In this document: positions 8,791-16,353 of the stretch, in pieces | How the letters are laid out: the number at the start of each line of letters is the position of its first letter | Position numbering within the stretch: the stretch's first letter is position 1 | Assembly (NCBI GenBank): GCA_965651265.1 | Contig: CBFGRV010000038.1 | Coordinates: 1-28,484, forward strand | DNA: 28,484 nt | From: CBFGRV01 sp965651265 | Lineage (GTDB): Bacteria; Bacteroidota; Rhodothermia; Rhodothermales; VXPQ01 | Direction: 5' to 3' | Position numbers and translations under genes: made by a program | Notes under the pieces: model-generated | What the model was told of the DNA's origin: nothing | The model's database searches: none | The model's input: the letters and a program-made list of their open reading frames with translations, nothing else

Positions 8791-8850
8791 CTTTTCGATG
8801 GAAAATAAGAAATCGAAAGCTATAAGACAACGATTCATTAGATATCGAAA
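8791..8850. promoter_or_regulatory. candidate operator/promoter region in front of the kinase-agaS-aldolase genes
   Basis: The AT-rich gap contains an inverted repeat TTTCGAT (8793-8799) / ATCGAAA (8812-8818) and a second ATCGAAA at 8844-8850. The stretch AAGAAATCGAAAGCT at 8807-8821 recurs exactly at 25563-25577 upstream of the surface module. On the coding strand it reads as TTTC-rich repeats, resembling operators of DeoR-family sugar regulators such as AgaR (knowledge of family). It lies 8-67 bp before the kinase start, where a repressor would block transcription or initiation. Binding by the adjacent DeoR protein is inferred. Confidence 0.5.
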
Positions 8851-8857
8851 CATTACG

Positions 8858-9628
8858 TCAGACCACCATCACGTTGACTCCGAGGTCCTCCAGGCGATTC
8901 ACCGTATCCTCCGACACGCCTGAATCGATGATCAATGTGTCGATCTCCTCGGCCCCGCAAATCCGGCTCAACCCACGCCGGCCGATCTTCGATGAATCCA
9001 CGACGGCGATCGTCTGTCGGGACGATGCCATCATCAATCGATTCAGATGCGCCTCCATCGTGTTGGTCGTCGTCAGGCCGTAGCCGACGTCGAACCCGTC
9101 GCCGGCAAGAAACAGCTTCTGAAAGGCATGGTCGCGCAACATCATCTCCGCATATGAACCTACAACTGCCCCCGAGTTCGGACGAATCAGGCCGCCGAGC
9201 ATCAACACGTCGATGTTCGGGATTCGCAGCAGCTCCATGGCGATGTGGACGGACGCCGTCGCCACGATCAGCCCCTTCTTGTTGCGCAAATTCCGGGCAA
9301 TCTGCAGGGTCGTCGAGCCGCTGTCGAGAATGAGCGTCTCCCCGTCGGCGACCATCCCGGCAGCCGCAGCGCCGATCCGCCTCTTCTCTTCGGCGTTACG
9401 TGTGCTCTTTTCTTCGAATGGCTGATCTGATACGTAGCCGTCCACCAACACGGCCCCCCCGTGTGTACGAATCAGGAGATTGCGCTGCTCGAGAAAATGG
9501 ATATCCTTTCGGATGGTCACCTCCGACACGCCCAACTTGTCGCTCAGTGCGGATACGGACGCGTGGCCCTGATCCTGAAGCACCTGAATGATGTAGCTGC
9601 GACGTTCTGCTGTATTGTGGGAGGCCAT
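8858..9628 (-). CDS. DeoR-family transcriptional regulator (AgaR/GlpR-like)
   Basis: The 256-residue protein has the DeoR layout. The N-terminal winged helix-turn-helix spans about 8-60 with the recognition segment VSEVTIRKDIHFLEQ (34-48) and RTHGGA (54-59). A C-terminal sugar-phosphate-sensing domain contains LDSGSTTLQIARNL (101-114), ATASVHIAMEL, MLGGLIRPNSGAVVG and VVDSSKIGRRG. These proteins mostly repress catabolic operons and release DNA on binding a phosphorylated sugar. Its place between the GH109 gene and the AgaS/kinase/aldolase genes makes it the likely local regulator, the counterpart of AgaR. The gene is preceded by spaced GAATCGAA repeats (9653-9691), suggesting autoregulation. 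No strong Shine-Dalgarno precedes the ATG at 9628. Confidence 0.92.
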   Translation of the reverse strand: MASHNTAERRSYIIQVLQDQGHASVSALSDKLGVSEVTIRKDIHFLEQRNLLIRTHGGAVLVDGYVSDQPFEEKSTRNAEEKRRIGAAAAGMVADGETLILDSGSTTLQIARNLRNKKGLIVATASVHIAMELLRIPNIDVLMLGGLIRPNSGAVVGSYAEMMLRDHAFQKLFLAGDGFDVGYGLTTTNTMEAHLNRLMMASSRQTIAVVDSSKIGRRGLSRICGAEEIDTLIIDSGVSEDTVNRLEDLGVNVMVV

Positions 9629-9652
9629 GTCGTGAGGGTATCAGTTCGCAAT

Positions 9653-9691
9653 GATTCTGAGAATCGAAGTATCCGTGCCCCGAATCGAAAT
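9653..9691. promoter_or_regulatory. candidate DeoR-gene operator: palindrome plus two GAATCGAA repeats
   Basis: The gap between the GH109 stop and the DeoR start holds GATTCTGAGAATC (9653-9665, a 6-1-6 palindrome) and two direct repeats, GAATCGAAGT (9661-9670) and GAATCGAAAT (9682-9691), spaced exactly 21 bp (two helical turns). The ATCGAA core is shared with sites at 8812, 8844 and 25568. It lies 25-63 bp upstream of the DeoR start codon, a position fitting autorepression. Binding is inferred, not shown. Confidence 0.42.
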
Positions 9692-9735
9692 TTGAGGTGC
9701 AGAAGCCTTTTGCGTAGGCGCAGAAGCAGATCCGA

Positions 9736-11148
9736 TCACACCTCCGCAAATTCCAGCTTCGGGAAGGTTCTCCAGGCTTCTCGGGTAAAGTCCGGAAACT
9801 CGATGGGACGACTCCCCTCTGCGATGGAGATCGCGCTCAGCTCGACGACCGCACTCAGCGCCGCCGCATCGTAGACATTCATGTCGGTGGGTAGCCCGTG
9901 GCGCAAGCAGTAGATGAGCCGGTAATCTTCGAGGTAGTCCATCCCCCCGTGCCCGTGCTGGGCCTTGTCGTCGTCGATCATTTCCCAGAGGGGATGCTGG
10001 AATTCTTCGAAGTACGCATCTGCCGGCTCCCACCGGTGGGATGGACTCCGGCCCTCAATGTATATACGATTGGGATATCCCTGAAATAGGCCTCGGGTAC
10101 CTTGAACCATGTGGATTCGGCTGTAGGGCCTGGGGAGATTGGTGTCGTGAACCACGTAGATCGTGCGACCGCGCGCCGTCTTGATGAGAGACAGATTGAC
10201 GTCCCCCAGGGCGTACTGCTCCTCGCGACGCGGATCGTCCTCGGGCAGATGCTCCTGCGCCCACTGCTGTAGACCACGCGACGGGCCCGCCATGGACACG
10301 ATCGTCGCGAAACGATCTCCCCGGTTAATGTCCATGCAGTTGGCGATCGGCCCCAGCCCGTGGGTCGGATACAGGTTCGCGTTCCATTCGATGGAGTAGC
10401 GCCGCCGCCAGAGCCCCTCTCCGGTATCGGAGAATTTGATGGCGCGGAGGTCGTGCAGGTAGCCGCACTCCCCGTGCAGGATCTCCCCGAAGATGCCCTG
10501 GCGCACCATATTGAGCACCATCATTTCGGGACGATCGTAGTTGCAGTTCTCCATCATCACGCAATGCTTGCGGTACTTCTCCGCCGCCTCGACGATCGCC
10601 CAGCATTCGTCGAGCGTAATCGCGGCCGGGACTTCGGTCGCCGCATGCTTGTCGTTCTCCATCGCCGCCAGCATCACGGGAACGTGCCACTCCCAGGGCG
10701 TGGCCGTGTAGACCAGGTCGAGATCTTCCTCCGCGCACATCCGCTCGAAGTCGCGTTCGCCCCGCGTGTACAGGCGCGGCGTCGGATGACCGGCATCCTC
10801 GATGATCTTCCGCGCGCGCTCGGCGTTGCTCTCGTTGATGTCACACACGGCCGTGATGACGCATCCGGGTATCCGAACCAGGTTGCGGACGTGGACCGTG
10901 CCCATCCCCCCGACACCGACGAAGCCGATCCGCACCGACTCGATCGGAGGCGCGGCCAGCGGCCGGGCCGGCGGCGCTCCGAGCTTGGCAGGCTTCCGTT
11001 GCGAGGTCCCGTTGGTCGTCGTGCAGCCGCTCCCCACGACCGGTCCGGCCACAGCGACGCCGAGACCCGTCGCGCCGAGCTGTAGAAACTTTCTCCGGTC
11101 GATGCGGCCCTCTCCCTCTTCCGGCTGTCCGTTGAAATTGCGTCCCAT
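9736..11148 (-). CDS. GH109-type Gfo/Idh/MocA protein, Tat-exported lipoprotein (alpha-N-acetylgalactosaminidase family)
   Basis: From the ATG at 11148 the protein has 470 residues. It starts with a twin-arginine signal (DRRKFLQLG) and a hydrophobic stretch ending in VGSGC, so it is probably a Tat-exported lipoprotein that folds around its cofactor first. The Rossmann motif IGFVGVGGMGTVH (about 74-86) binds NAD(H). The C-terminal half carries signatures I recognise from GH109: NYDRPEMMVLNMVRQG, YLHDLR, NLYPTHGLGP, DINRGDRF, SLIKTARGRT, LPRPYSRIHMVQGT, HGGMDY and FPDFTREAW. GH109 enzymes hydrolyse terminal alpha-GalNAc by a transient NAD-dependent oxidation at C3. The AgaS, kinase and aldolase genes downstream support GalNAc as product. 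A GTG at 11202 would overlap the previous gene by 43 bases and adds residues unlike a signal; 11148 is preferred. A plain oxidoreductase role is the alternative. Confidence 0.85.
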   Translation of the reverse strand: MGRNFNGQPEEGEGRIDRRKFLQLGATGLGVAVAGPVVGSGCTTTNGTSQRKPAKLGAPPARPLAAPPIESVRIGFVGVGGMGTVHVRNLVRIPGCVITAVCDINESNAERARKIIEDAGHPTPRLYTRGERDFERMCAEEDLDLVYTATPWEWHVPVMLAAMENDKHAATEVPAAITLDECWAIVEAAEKYRKHCVMMENCNYDRPEMMVLNMVRQGIFGEILHGECGYLHDLRAIKFSDTGEGLWRRRYSIEWNANLYPTHGLGPIANCMDINRGDRFATIVSMAGPSRGLQQWAQEHLPEDDPRREEQYALGDVNLSLIKTARGRTIYVVHDTNLPRPYSRIHMVQGTRGLFQGYPNRIYIEGRSPSHRWEPADAYFEEFQHPLWEMIDDDKAQHGHGGMDYLEDYRLIYCLRHGLPTDMNVYDAAALSAVVELSAISIAEGSRPIEFPDFTREAWRTFPKLEFAEV

Positions 11149-11159
11149 TCTCCCGTGAG

Positions 11160-12104
11160 TTAATTCTTCGATTCGAGATATGCCTCTCGCAGGGTGGCCC
11201 ACGTCGTCACGAGGTCCTCCGTGGTGACCTGAGGATCGTCACTCTGCCTGCGCACGACCTCATACATCCATGGCCCCTGGTATCCGATCGCCTCTAGCTC
11301 GGCGATGACGGCATTCCAGTCGATCTGGCCTCTGCCCGGGATCCAGTGCTTTTCGTCGACGAAGTCGAAGTCGGAGATGTGTACCGTCGTGATGGCATCA
11401 CCCACCTTTGCCACAAAATCCTGGGGCGACTCCTGCAGCATGTGATTCGAGTCGAAACAGACCCGCAGCCCATTTCCGACCTCGCCCAGGATTCGCAGAA
11501 TCTCATCCGATGTATTTGCGAGACACGTCCTCGGCAGTACCTCGAGGGCCAGTTCCGCGCCGTACTGCTTCACCTCTTCCGTGAGGATCCTGAGTGCATC
11601 GATGCTCCGGGCGAGTCGCTCCTCTCGTTCCTCGTCGAGGATCGGCTCGAAGCTACCGTGGATGACATACACCTTGATGCTCAACGGCTGAAGGAGAGCC
11701 ATTAGCCGTTTGTGTTCTTCGATCGTCGTGAGCCTATCCTCATCATTCAACGAAGAAATGTCGAGCGTTCGTCCAAACGGAAGATGAACGGATCGCACTT
11801 CAATGCCGGCTGAATCCGATTTCGATTTTATGTCCGCGACCCATTCACTTATCTCGCTGTCCGATTTGTCCCTCTGTGAGCCCATGTATAGCTCCAGATA
11901 TCGTATGCCTTCATCGGCGAGTCGCACAAATTCATCCTGACTCCAATCATCCAACATTAGCGATGATGTGCCCACTTCCCACTGCTCGACGGTTACGGGC
12001 GCTCGCGACTGACACGCGGCGAGTATGAAGCAGGCGATCACACCGAGCAACGTGGTAAAACGATTAGGTTTCATCCGATTATAGTCTGACGTGCATGCCT
12101 TCAT
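11160..12104 (-). CDS. lipoprotein sugar isomerase/epimerase-like TIM barrel (xylose-isomerase-like, PF01261)
   Basis: The 314-residue protein begins with a lipoprotein signal (TTLLGVIACFILAAC, lipobox Cys31), so this normally cytoplasmic fold is placed outside the inner membrane. The AP-endonuclease-2/xylose-isomerase-like barrel shows VHLPFG (106-111), VIHGS (147-151) and the metal set ALEVLPR (Glu188), CFDSNHM (Asp218, His221), VHISDF (His242) and MYEVV (Glu282). The family includes sugar epimerases, isomerases and, in Bacteroidota, 3-keto-glycoside lyases or hydratases working with Gfo/Idh/MocA partners. It directly precedes the GH109-type gene (11 bp). Start choice: ATG 12104 has AAGGA at 12113-12117 with 8-base spacing; ATG 12074 would give a shorter, more typical signal peptide. 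Function beyond the fold is unknown. Confidence 0.85.
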   Translation of the reverse strand: MKACTSDYNRMKPNRFTTLLGVIACFILAACQSRAPVTVEQWEVGTSSLMLDDWSQDEFVRLADEGIRYLELYMGSQRDKSDSEISEWVADIKSKSDSAGIEVRSVHLPFGRTLDISSLNDEDRLTTIEEHKRLMALLQPLSIKVYVIHGSFEPILDEEREERLARSIDALRILTEEVKQYGAELALEVLPRTCLANTSDEILRILGEVGNGLRVCFDSNHMLQESPQDFVAKVGDAITTVHISDFDFVDEKHWIPGRGQIDWNAVIAELEAIGYQGPWMYEVVRRQSDDPQVTTEDLVTTWATLREAYLESKN

Positions 12105-12112
12105 TCATTCAG

Positions 12113-12117
12113 TCCTT
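12113..12117 (-). promoter_or_regulatory. ribosome binding site (AAGGA) deciding the TIM-barrel start
   Basis: On the minus strand AAGGA lies 8 bases before the ATG at 12104 and just after the stop of the upstream zincin gene. It is one of the few clear Shine-Dalgarno sites in the window and favours the longer start over ATG 12074. Confidence 0.5.
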
Positions 12118-12120
12118 TTT

Positions 12121-13857
12121 CTACTTGATGAATTTCATGGGTCGAACGACGGAGGCATCACCAGCATTCAGCCGGTAAAAGTAGTTGCCGCTCGGCAAAT
12201 CCGTTGCATCGAACTCAACACTGTGCCGTCCTGCCCCTTGCCATTCTCCCGCGACGATGGTCTCGACCCGGCGTCCGAGCAGGTCCATTACATCCAGGTG
12301 CACCTCCGCGGCTGTCGGCAGCTCGTACTGGATGGTCGTCGCCACGCTGAAGGGGTTGGGGTAATTCTGCTCGAGGATCAGTCGCTGCGGCAACTCCTGC
12401 CCGAGGCCATCAATCGCTGTAGGGGTGGCCTCGATCGCCTTCACGCCTCCGTCCTCACGCAGTTCAAAAGAGTATCCGCCACCTTCCGGAAAGGTCAGCT
12501 CGATGATCCTCCCCTGATCGTCGCGACGCAGCCGGATGGTTTCTCGCTCGATGTATCCATCTCGGTCGATGGAGTAGAAGTACGTGCTGTCCGTGCCTAA
12601 CGAATAGATGTCGGCGAAGAAGAGGACCTGATTGATGGGGTGCCGAAATCCACGTCGGAAGCGAGAAACACCTAGCTCCAGTGTATGCCGGGAACTGACG
12701 AAGTATTGATTGGAGATCGATGCAAAGAACTCCTGCGGCGCGCGGGTAAAGAACCCGTCTCCCACATGGCTTCGGAGGTAGTGATATTGAAAGTCACCGG
12801 CCTCCCGGATCAGTTGATCGCGCCGATTCTTGCGGGTCGTGTTGCCGCCGATGTAGTAGGCATCCACGACGTGATTGATTTCGTGTGCAACGACGATGGT
12901 GTACTGGTCGGCAGGCAGGGGCTCGATGTCGTGCGGGAATCCGTTCTCCTGCTGGCTTCCGACCCGGTTCGTGAAGATGTTCACGCCGTGCCTCTGCCGG
13001 AATGCAAAGCCCTGCGCCCCGGAACCCAGGAAGTCGCGCATCCGAATCGTCCCGAGGTCATGGAGCTCGGCGGGGATCAGCCCCAGCATGTCGTAAATGA
13101 CCCTGAGCTGGGGACCATCTGCCGTGTTGTTGTCGATGACGAGCACGTCACGCTCGTCCCAGATTTCCCGGTAGCTGGCCAGGGCGGGCTCATCCAACCC
13201 GATCAGGGTGGCAACCTCCGCCTTCAGCTCCGGCCTGGCCCAAAGGACATCACGCAGATTCATGAGGATCTGCGCGCGCACCGCACCCAGGTGAGGATGT
13301 TGGACTACGTCGATCGTGTAGGTCTTCCGGAGGACGGGGTCGTGTTCCTCTAGGTGATTCTGGTAGTAGTCGTAGGCGGCTGTCCAAGCCTCGTCGGACA
13401 CGGCAAGATTGAAGAGGCGGTTCATGTGCTGGTGAATCCCCACGACGGTCTGGCGCAGTGAGTCTACGCTCAACGTGGTGCCCAGGTAGCCGCCGTTCTC
13501 CGTAAGCACTTCGTCCAGCTTGGACTGCAGGGCTACGGACGTCGCCAACTGGAGTTTTGTGCTCACGCTGACCCCGTACCAATGAAAGGTCGGGTAGGCG
13601 AGGTAGTTGGCGAGATCCAGCGTGACGGGACGCGACTCGAGGTAGTCGCGGAAGAACGCCTCCCACTCCTCGGCGGTGACGTCGACCCGGCTCAGGTAGC
13701 CGTTCGCCTGGGCAGCCGCATTGCCGTCCCATCCGGCCGAAAGCTTATCGAGCGCCTGTATCAGGGCCGCTCGATCAGATTCGCCGAGCTGGGCATGCGC
13801 CTGCTCCGCCATCGTTGTGAGCAGAAGCGATGTGAGCACTAGCGCTCGCACATACAT
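12121..13857 (-). CDS. secreted zincin metallopeptidase-like protein with T9SS C-terminal sorting domain
   Basis: From ATG 13857 the protein has 578 residues and a Sec signal (MYVRALVLTSLLLTTMAEQAHA). The frame is open to 13956, and ATG 13893 is a second option; neither has a good ribosome site. The middle carries VVAHEINHVVDAY (HExxH at about 325-329), followed 47 residues after the second His by APQEFFASISNQYF, whose Glu is a candidate third zinc ligand. This spacing and 'EFFA' context resemble the anthrax lethal-factor catalytic domain (M34/ATLF-like). The C-terminal 85 residues (LEQNYPNPFSVATTIQYELP...LPSGNYFYRL...PMKFIK) form a type A T9SS sorting domain, so the protein is predicted to reach the cell surface or medium. 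The substrate is unknown. Neighbouring glycan genes make glycoprotein or mucin-like targets possible. Confidence 0.8.
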   Translation of the reverse strand: MYVRALVLTSLLLTTMAEQAHAQLGESDRAALIQALDKLSAGWDGNAAAQANGYLSRVDVTAEEWEAFFRDYLESRPVTLDLANYLAYPTFHWYGVSVSTKLQLATSVALQSKLDEVLTENGGYLGTTLSVDSLRQTVVGIHQHMNRLFNLAVSDEAWTAAYDYYQNHLEEHDPVLRKTYTIDVVQHPHLGAVRAQILMNLRDVLWARPELKAEVATLIGLDEPALASYREIWDERDVLVIDNNTADGPQLRVIYDMLGLIPAELHDLGTIRMRDFLGSGAQGFAFRQRHGVNIFTNRVGSQQENGFPHDIEPLPADQYTIVVAHEINHVVDAYYIGGNTTRKNRRDQLIREAGDFQYHYLRSHVGDGFFTRAPQEFFASISNQYFVSSRHTLELGVSRFRRGFRHPINQVLFFADIYSLGTDSTYFYSIDRDGYIERETIRLRRDDQGRIIELTFPEGGGYSFELREDGGVKAIEATPTAIDGLGQELPQRLILEQNYPNPFSVATTIQYELPTAAEVHLDVMDLLGRRVETIVAGEWQGAGRHSVEFDATDLPSGNYFYRLNAGDASVVRPMKFIK

Positions 13858-13968
13858 GGCCGGAATAGATGCACGCCGGCGCCACCCAAGCATATCCACT
13901 AACAATGCTCGTCCTGAGCCCTGGCGGAATCGAATCGGAGAGGCCACGGAATTCAATGATGTCGTAGA

Positions 13969-13987
13969 CGACGGAATCGCTCCGTCG
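13969..13987 (-). other. RNA hairpin CGACGGA-ATCGC-TCCGTCG between two T9SS cargo genes
   Basis: A perfect 7-bp inverted repeat (13969-13975 with 13981-13987, 5-base loop) lies 84 bp downstream of the carbohydrate-binding protein stop and upstream of the zincin gene. No U-tract follows, so it is not a classical intrinsic terminator; it may be an attenuator, processing site or stabilising hairpin. Confidence 0.35.
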
Positions 13988-14018
13988 CGACAACTCGGAT
14001 GTGAACGGGCGTGCGGGA

Positions 14019-14049
14019 CGGAGACGAATCCGTACTGACTTCGTCTCCG
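14019..14049 (-). terminator. strong hairpin after the carbohydrate-binding protein gene, possible (rho-independent-like) terminator or stabiliser
   Basis: A perfect 10-bp inverted repeat CGGAGACGAA (14019-14028) / TTCGTCTCCG (14040-14049) with an 11-base loop starts 22 bp past the stop at 14072. There is no T-run after it in the minus-strand direction, so it could be a weak terminator or a 3'-end stabiliser that sets different expression of the genes on each side. Apart from this and the hairpin at 13969, the 214 bp between the two genes show nothing else clear. Confidence 0.45.
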
Positions 14050-14071
14050 CCCACCGCCCCGGAGTTCGCTA

Positions 14072-16297
14072 CTACTTGAGGAGCTGCATCATTCTCGTCT
14101 CGATCTGATTGCCGACCTCGAGCCGGTACACGTAGATACCGCTCGCCAGGTCTCTGGCATCGAAGGAGATCCGATGCGTCCCCGCTTCCATCACGCGATT
14201 CTCCATGAGCGTCGCCACCCTGCGGCCCAGCATGTCAAATACAGTGAGCGTAACAGGGGCCGAACGCGGAATCGCATATTCGATGGTCGTCGCCGGGTTG
14301 AACGGATTCGGATAGTTCTGATAGAGCGTGATCCGATCCGGAAGCTCCTCCCTACCGACGGCCACATTGACGATCGCCTTCGTCACGTAGGCGGGACTGA
14401 CGTTCAGCTTGCTGTACGTGTCTGGGCCGTCTACGTCGTCCTCCACGAAGACGGCGAAGTACTCGACACTATCAGGCACGTTCTGGAGCGTAATGGAGGT
14501 ATTGGACGTCGTGGCCACCTCTTCGAACGGAACGACGGAGACCATGTCGAACCACGCCTGTCCGCTCGCACCCCAGCTTGGGAATTCTCCGATGCCGACG
14601 GCGACGTAATTGTTGTAGTACGTCATCTGCGCATGGGTCACGGGCACGCCCATCTGGTGCCAGTCCGTCGTGCCGATGACCGTGTTGATGCCGAAGCTCT
14701 GGATCCACGGGTCGCTATTGGCCGACCGGTTGCCCGTCCAGGTCTGGATCGATGCGCCGCCCTTCCACAGAGAGTCTCCGTAGGTCTCCGAATAGATCAT
14801 ACCCGTCGGCACAAACAGGTCCTCCGTCTTTACCCAGGTCGAGAACCAGTAGGCGAAGTGCGCCTGAGTCTGAATGGACTGGCCGAAGTAGATCACCGCA
14901 CCCTTGTCGGACATAAGGTCCTCCGACCGGAGCGACACGGAAAACTGTCCGCCGCCGGGAGGTGCGTCCTCGATCGGCCACTCGGGAATGGCCTCATCCA
15001 GCTGCGTGTGGCCTCCTGCCGATGGCGAAAGCTCGCGGATGTTCCAGTTGGCCGGACCGGAACCCGCTTCGTTCGGGATCTCGAAACTCGGGTTCTGGAC
15101 GAGATTGTTCTCGAACGAGGTCGGCTGCATCAGGATGTGATAAACGGCATTCTCCGTGCCGGGCGAAGGCTCCCAGGATAGATGGACCGTACCCTCGCCG
15201 TCCGATATGGCCGTGATTTCATCGCTGAAGTGTGGCGCCCGGCCGATCAGGCGGATGTTGACGTCGTCGAGCCACACCTTGGGTTGCGTGCCCTCCTGGA
15301 TGCTTCCGCCGACCCGGAATCGGATGAGATTCCGGTTCGCGTTGTTCAGCGGGAAGTCGGCCGCGAACTGCACGGTGTCGACGACCTCCACCCATTCGCC
15401 GCCCGTGTCCTGATTCATGACGCCGAACGACTGGTTATTGTAGACCATATTGAAGTAGAACCGGTTGGTGCCGAGATCCTCCGTTCTAACCCAGGCAGAG
15501 ACTTCGTACCAGGCCCCGTTCTCGAACGGGAAACTCGTCCGCCAGGCCGCATCGATCGAGCCTGCGTCGAGATCGGCCTGCGTTACCTGGATGAGCACGG
15601 AGTAATCACCGGTGTGCGCGACGGTATTGTCCCAGGCGTACCGGTCGGGGTTCTGCGTGCCGAGGTTCGGCTGTCCCTCCCATCCCGCCGGACCCGTCGC
15701 ATCCGAGTTCGGGATCTCGAAGCTCTGGTTGACGAAGTTGGTCTGCGTATCACCCGACTTCGTGATGGTCACATCGTCGAACCAGACCTGCCCGACGCCC
15801 GTCACGTGCAGGCGAACGGCCTCGACCGGACCACCCAGGAACTGGAACTCAGCGGTGTACTCGGTCCAATCGACCTCGCCTCCCACCGGCCCGAGGATGA
15901 TGCCGTCCAGCCAGCTGTTCCGCGCATAGACGGCGCCGCCCTCCTCCAGCGATGTCTTGATGTAGACAGATAATTCGTAGTAGGCTCCATACTCCAGGTC
16001 CGGCATGTCGACGTCAACACGCGCATTCAGCGCGAGCGTATCCTCTCTGCTCTTGATGGAGTACGCGTAGTTTCCCGAGTTGACGTCGGCTTCCTCGAGA
16101 ATGAACTCCGCTGTGCTGTCGGCGCTCAGCTCGACCAGGCTAGCGCCGACCGGCACGCCGTTCTCGTCGACGCCATCTTCAAATCCGTATTCGAGGAGGA
16201 CGTCGCCTACATTCTGAGCCGCTCCGACCTGCGGCGTCGCAACCAGGAGCGCGGCCGCAAATCCGAGGGCAATGGTCCAATAGTATCGTGCTGTCAT
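14072..16297 (-). CDS. secreted multi-domain carbohydrate-binding-like protein with T9SS sorting domain
   Basis: The 741-residue protein has a signal peptide (MTARYYWTIALGFAAALLVATPQVGA) and three jelly-roll modules of the CBM4/9/22-like type at about 35-180, 190-352 and 400-592. They share the pattern 'NxSFEIPN...GPAxW', a 'YEL/YEVSxWVKT' strand and 'VWFDDV' near the end. An FN3-like half (356-395, VHLSWEPSPGTENAVYHIL) and its apparent second half (596-632, ITLQNVPDSVEYFAVFVED) flank the third module, suggesting insertion of that module into an FN3 domain. Residues 658-741 (LYQNYPNPFNPATTIEYAIP...LASGIYVYRLEVG) are a type A T9SS sorting domain. No catalytic domain is apparent, so surface glycan binding is the likeliest role. 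The ATG at 16297 has a good GAGGTG ribosome site 7 bases upstream. Confidence 0.85.
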   Translation of the reverse strand: MTARYYWTIALGFAAALLVATPQVGAAQNVGDVLLEYGFEDGVDENGVPVGASLVELSADSTAEFILEEADVNSGNYAYSIKSREDTLALNARVDVDMPDLEYGAYYELSVYIKTSLEEGGAVYARNSWLDGIILGPVGGEVDWTEYTAEFQFLGGPVEAVRLHVTGVGQVWFDDVTITKSGDTQTNFVNQSFEIPNSDATGPAGWEGQPNLGTQNPDRYAWDNTVAHTGDYSVLIQVTQADLDAGSIDAAWRTSFPFENGAWYEVSAWVRTEDLGTNRFYFNMVYNNQSFGVMNQDTGGEWVEVVDTVQFAADFPLNNANRNLIRFRVGGSIQEGTQPKVWLDDVNIRLIGRAPHFSDEITAISDGEGTVHLSWEPSPGTENAVYHILMQPTSFENNLVQNPSFEIPNEAGSGPANWNIRELSPSAGGHTQLDEAIPEWPIEDAPPGGGQFSVSLRSEDLMSDKGAVIYFGQSIQTQAHFAYWFSTWVKTEDLFVPTGMIYSETYGDSLWKGGASIQTWTGNRSANSDPWIQSFGINTVIGTTDWHQMGVPVTHAQMTYYNNYVAVGIGEFPSWGASGQAWFDMVSVVPFEEVATTSNTSITLQNVPDSVEYFAVFVEDDVDGPDTYSKLNVSPAYVTKAIVNVAVGREELPDRITLYQNYPNPFNPATTIEYAIPRSAPVTLTVFDMLGRRVATLMENRVMEAGTHRISFDARDLASGIYVYRLEVGNQIETRMMQLLK

Positions 16298-16304
16298 CTG
16301 CTCT

Positions 16305-16310
16305 CACCTC
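16305..16310 (-). promoter_or_regulatory. strong ribosome binding site (GAGGTG) for the carbohydrate-binding protein
   Basis: GAGGTG on the minus strand is 7 bases before the ATG at 16297. It stands out because most starts here lack a Shine-Dalgarno sequence, and it suggests high translation of this cargo protein. The 56-bp gap to the PorV/PorQ-type gene holds no evident promoter. Confidence 0.55.
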
Positions 16311-16353
16311 TTGGTAAACGGGACGGTTATGTGGATGTATGTGGGATGTGGGT

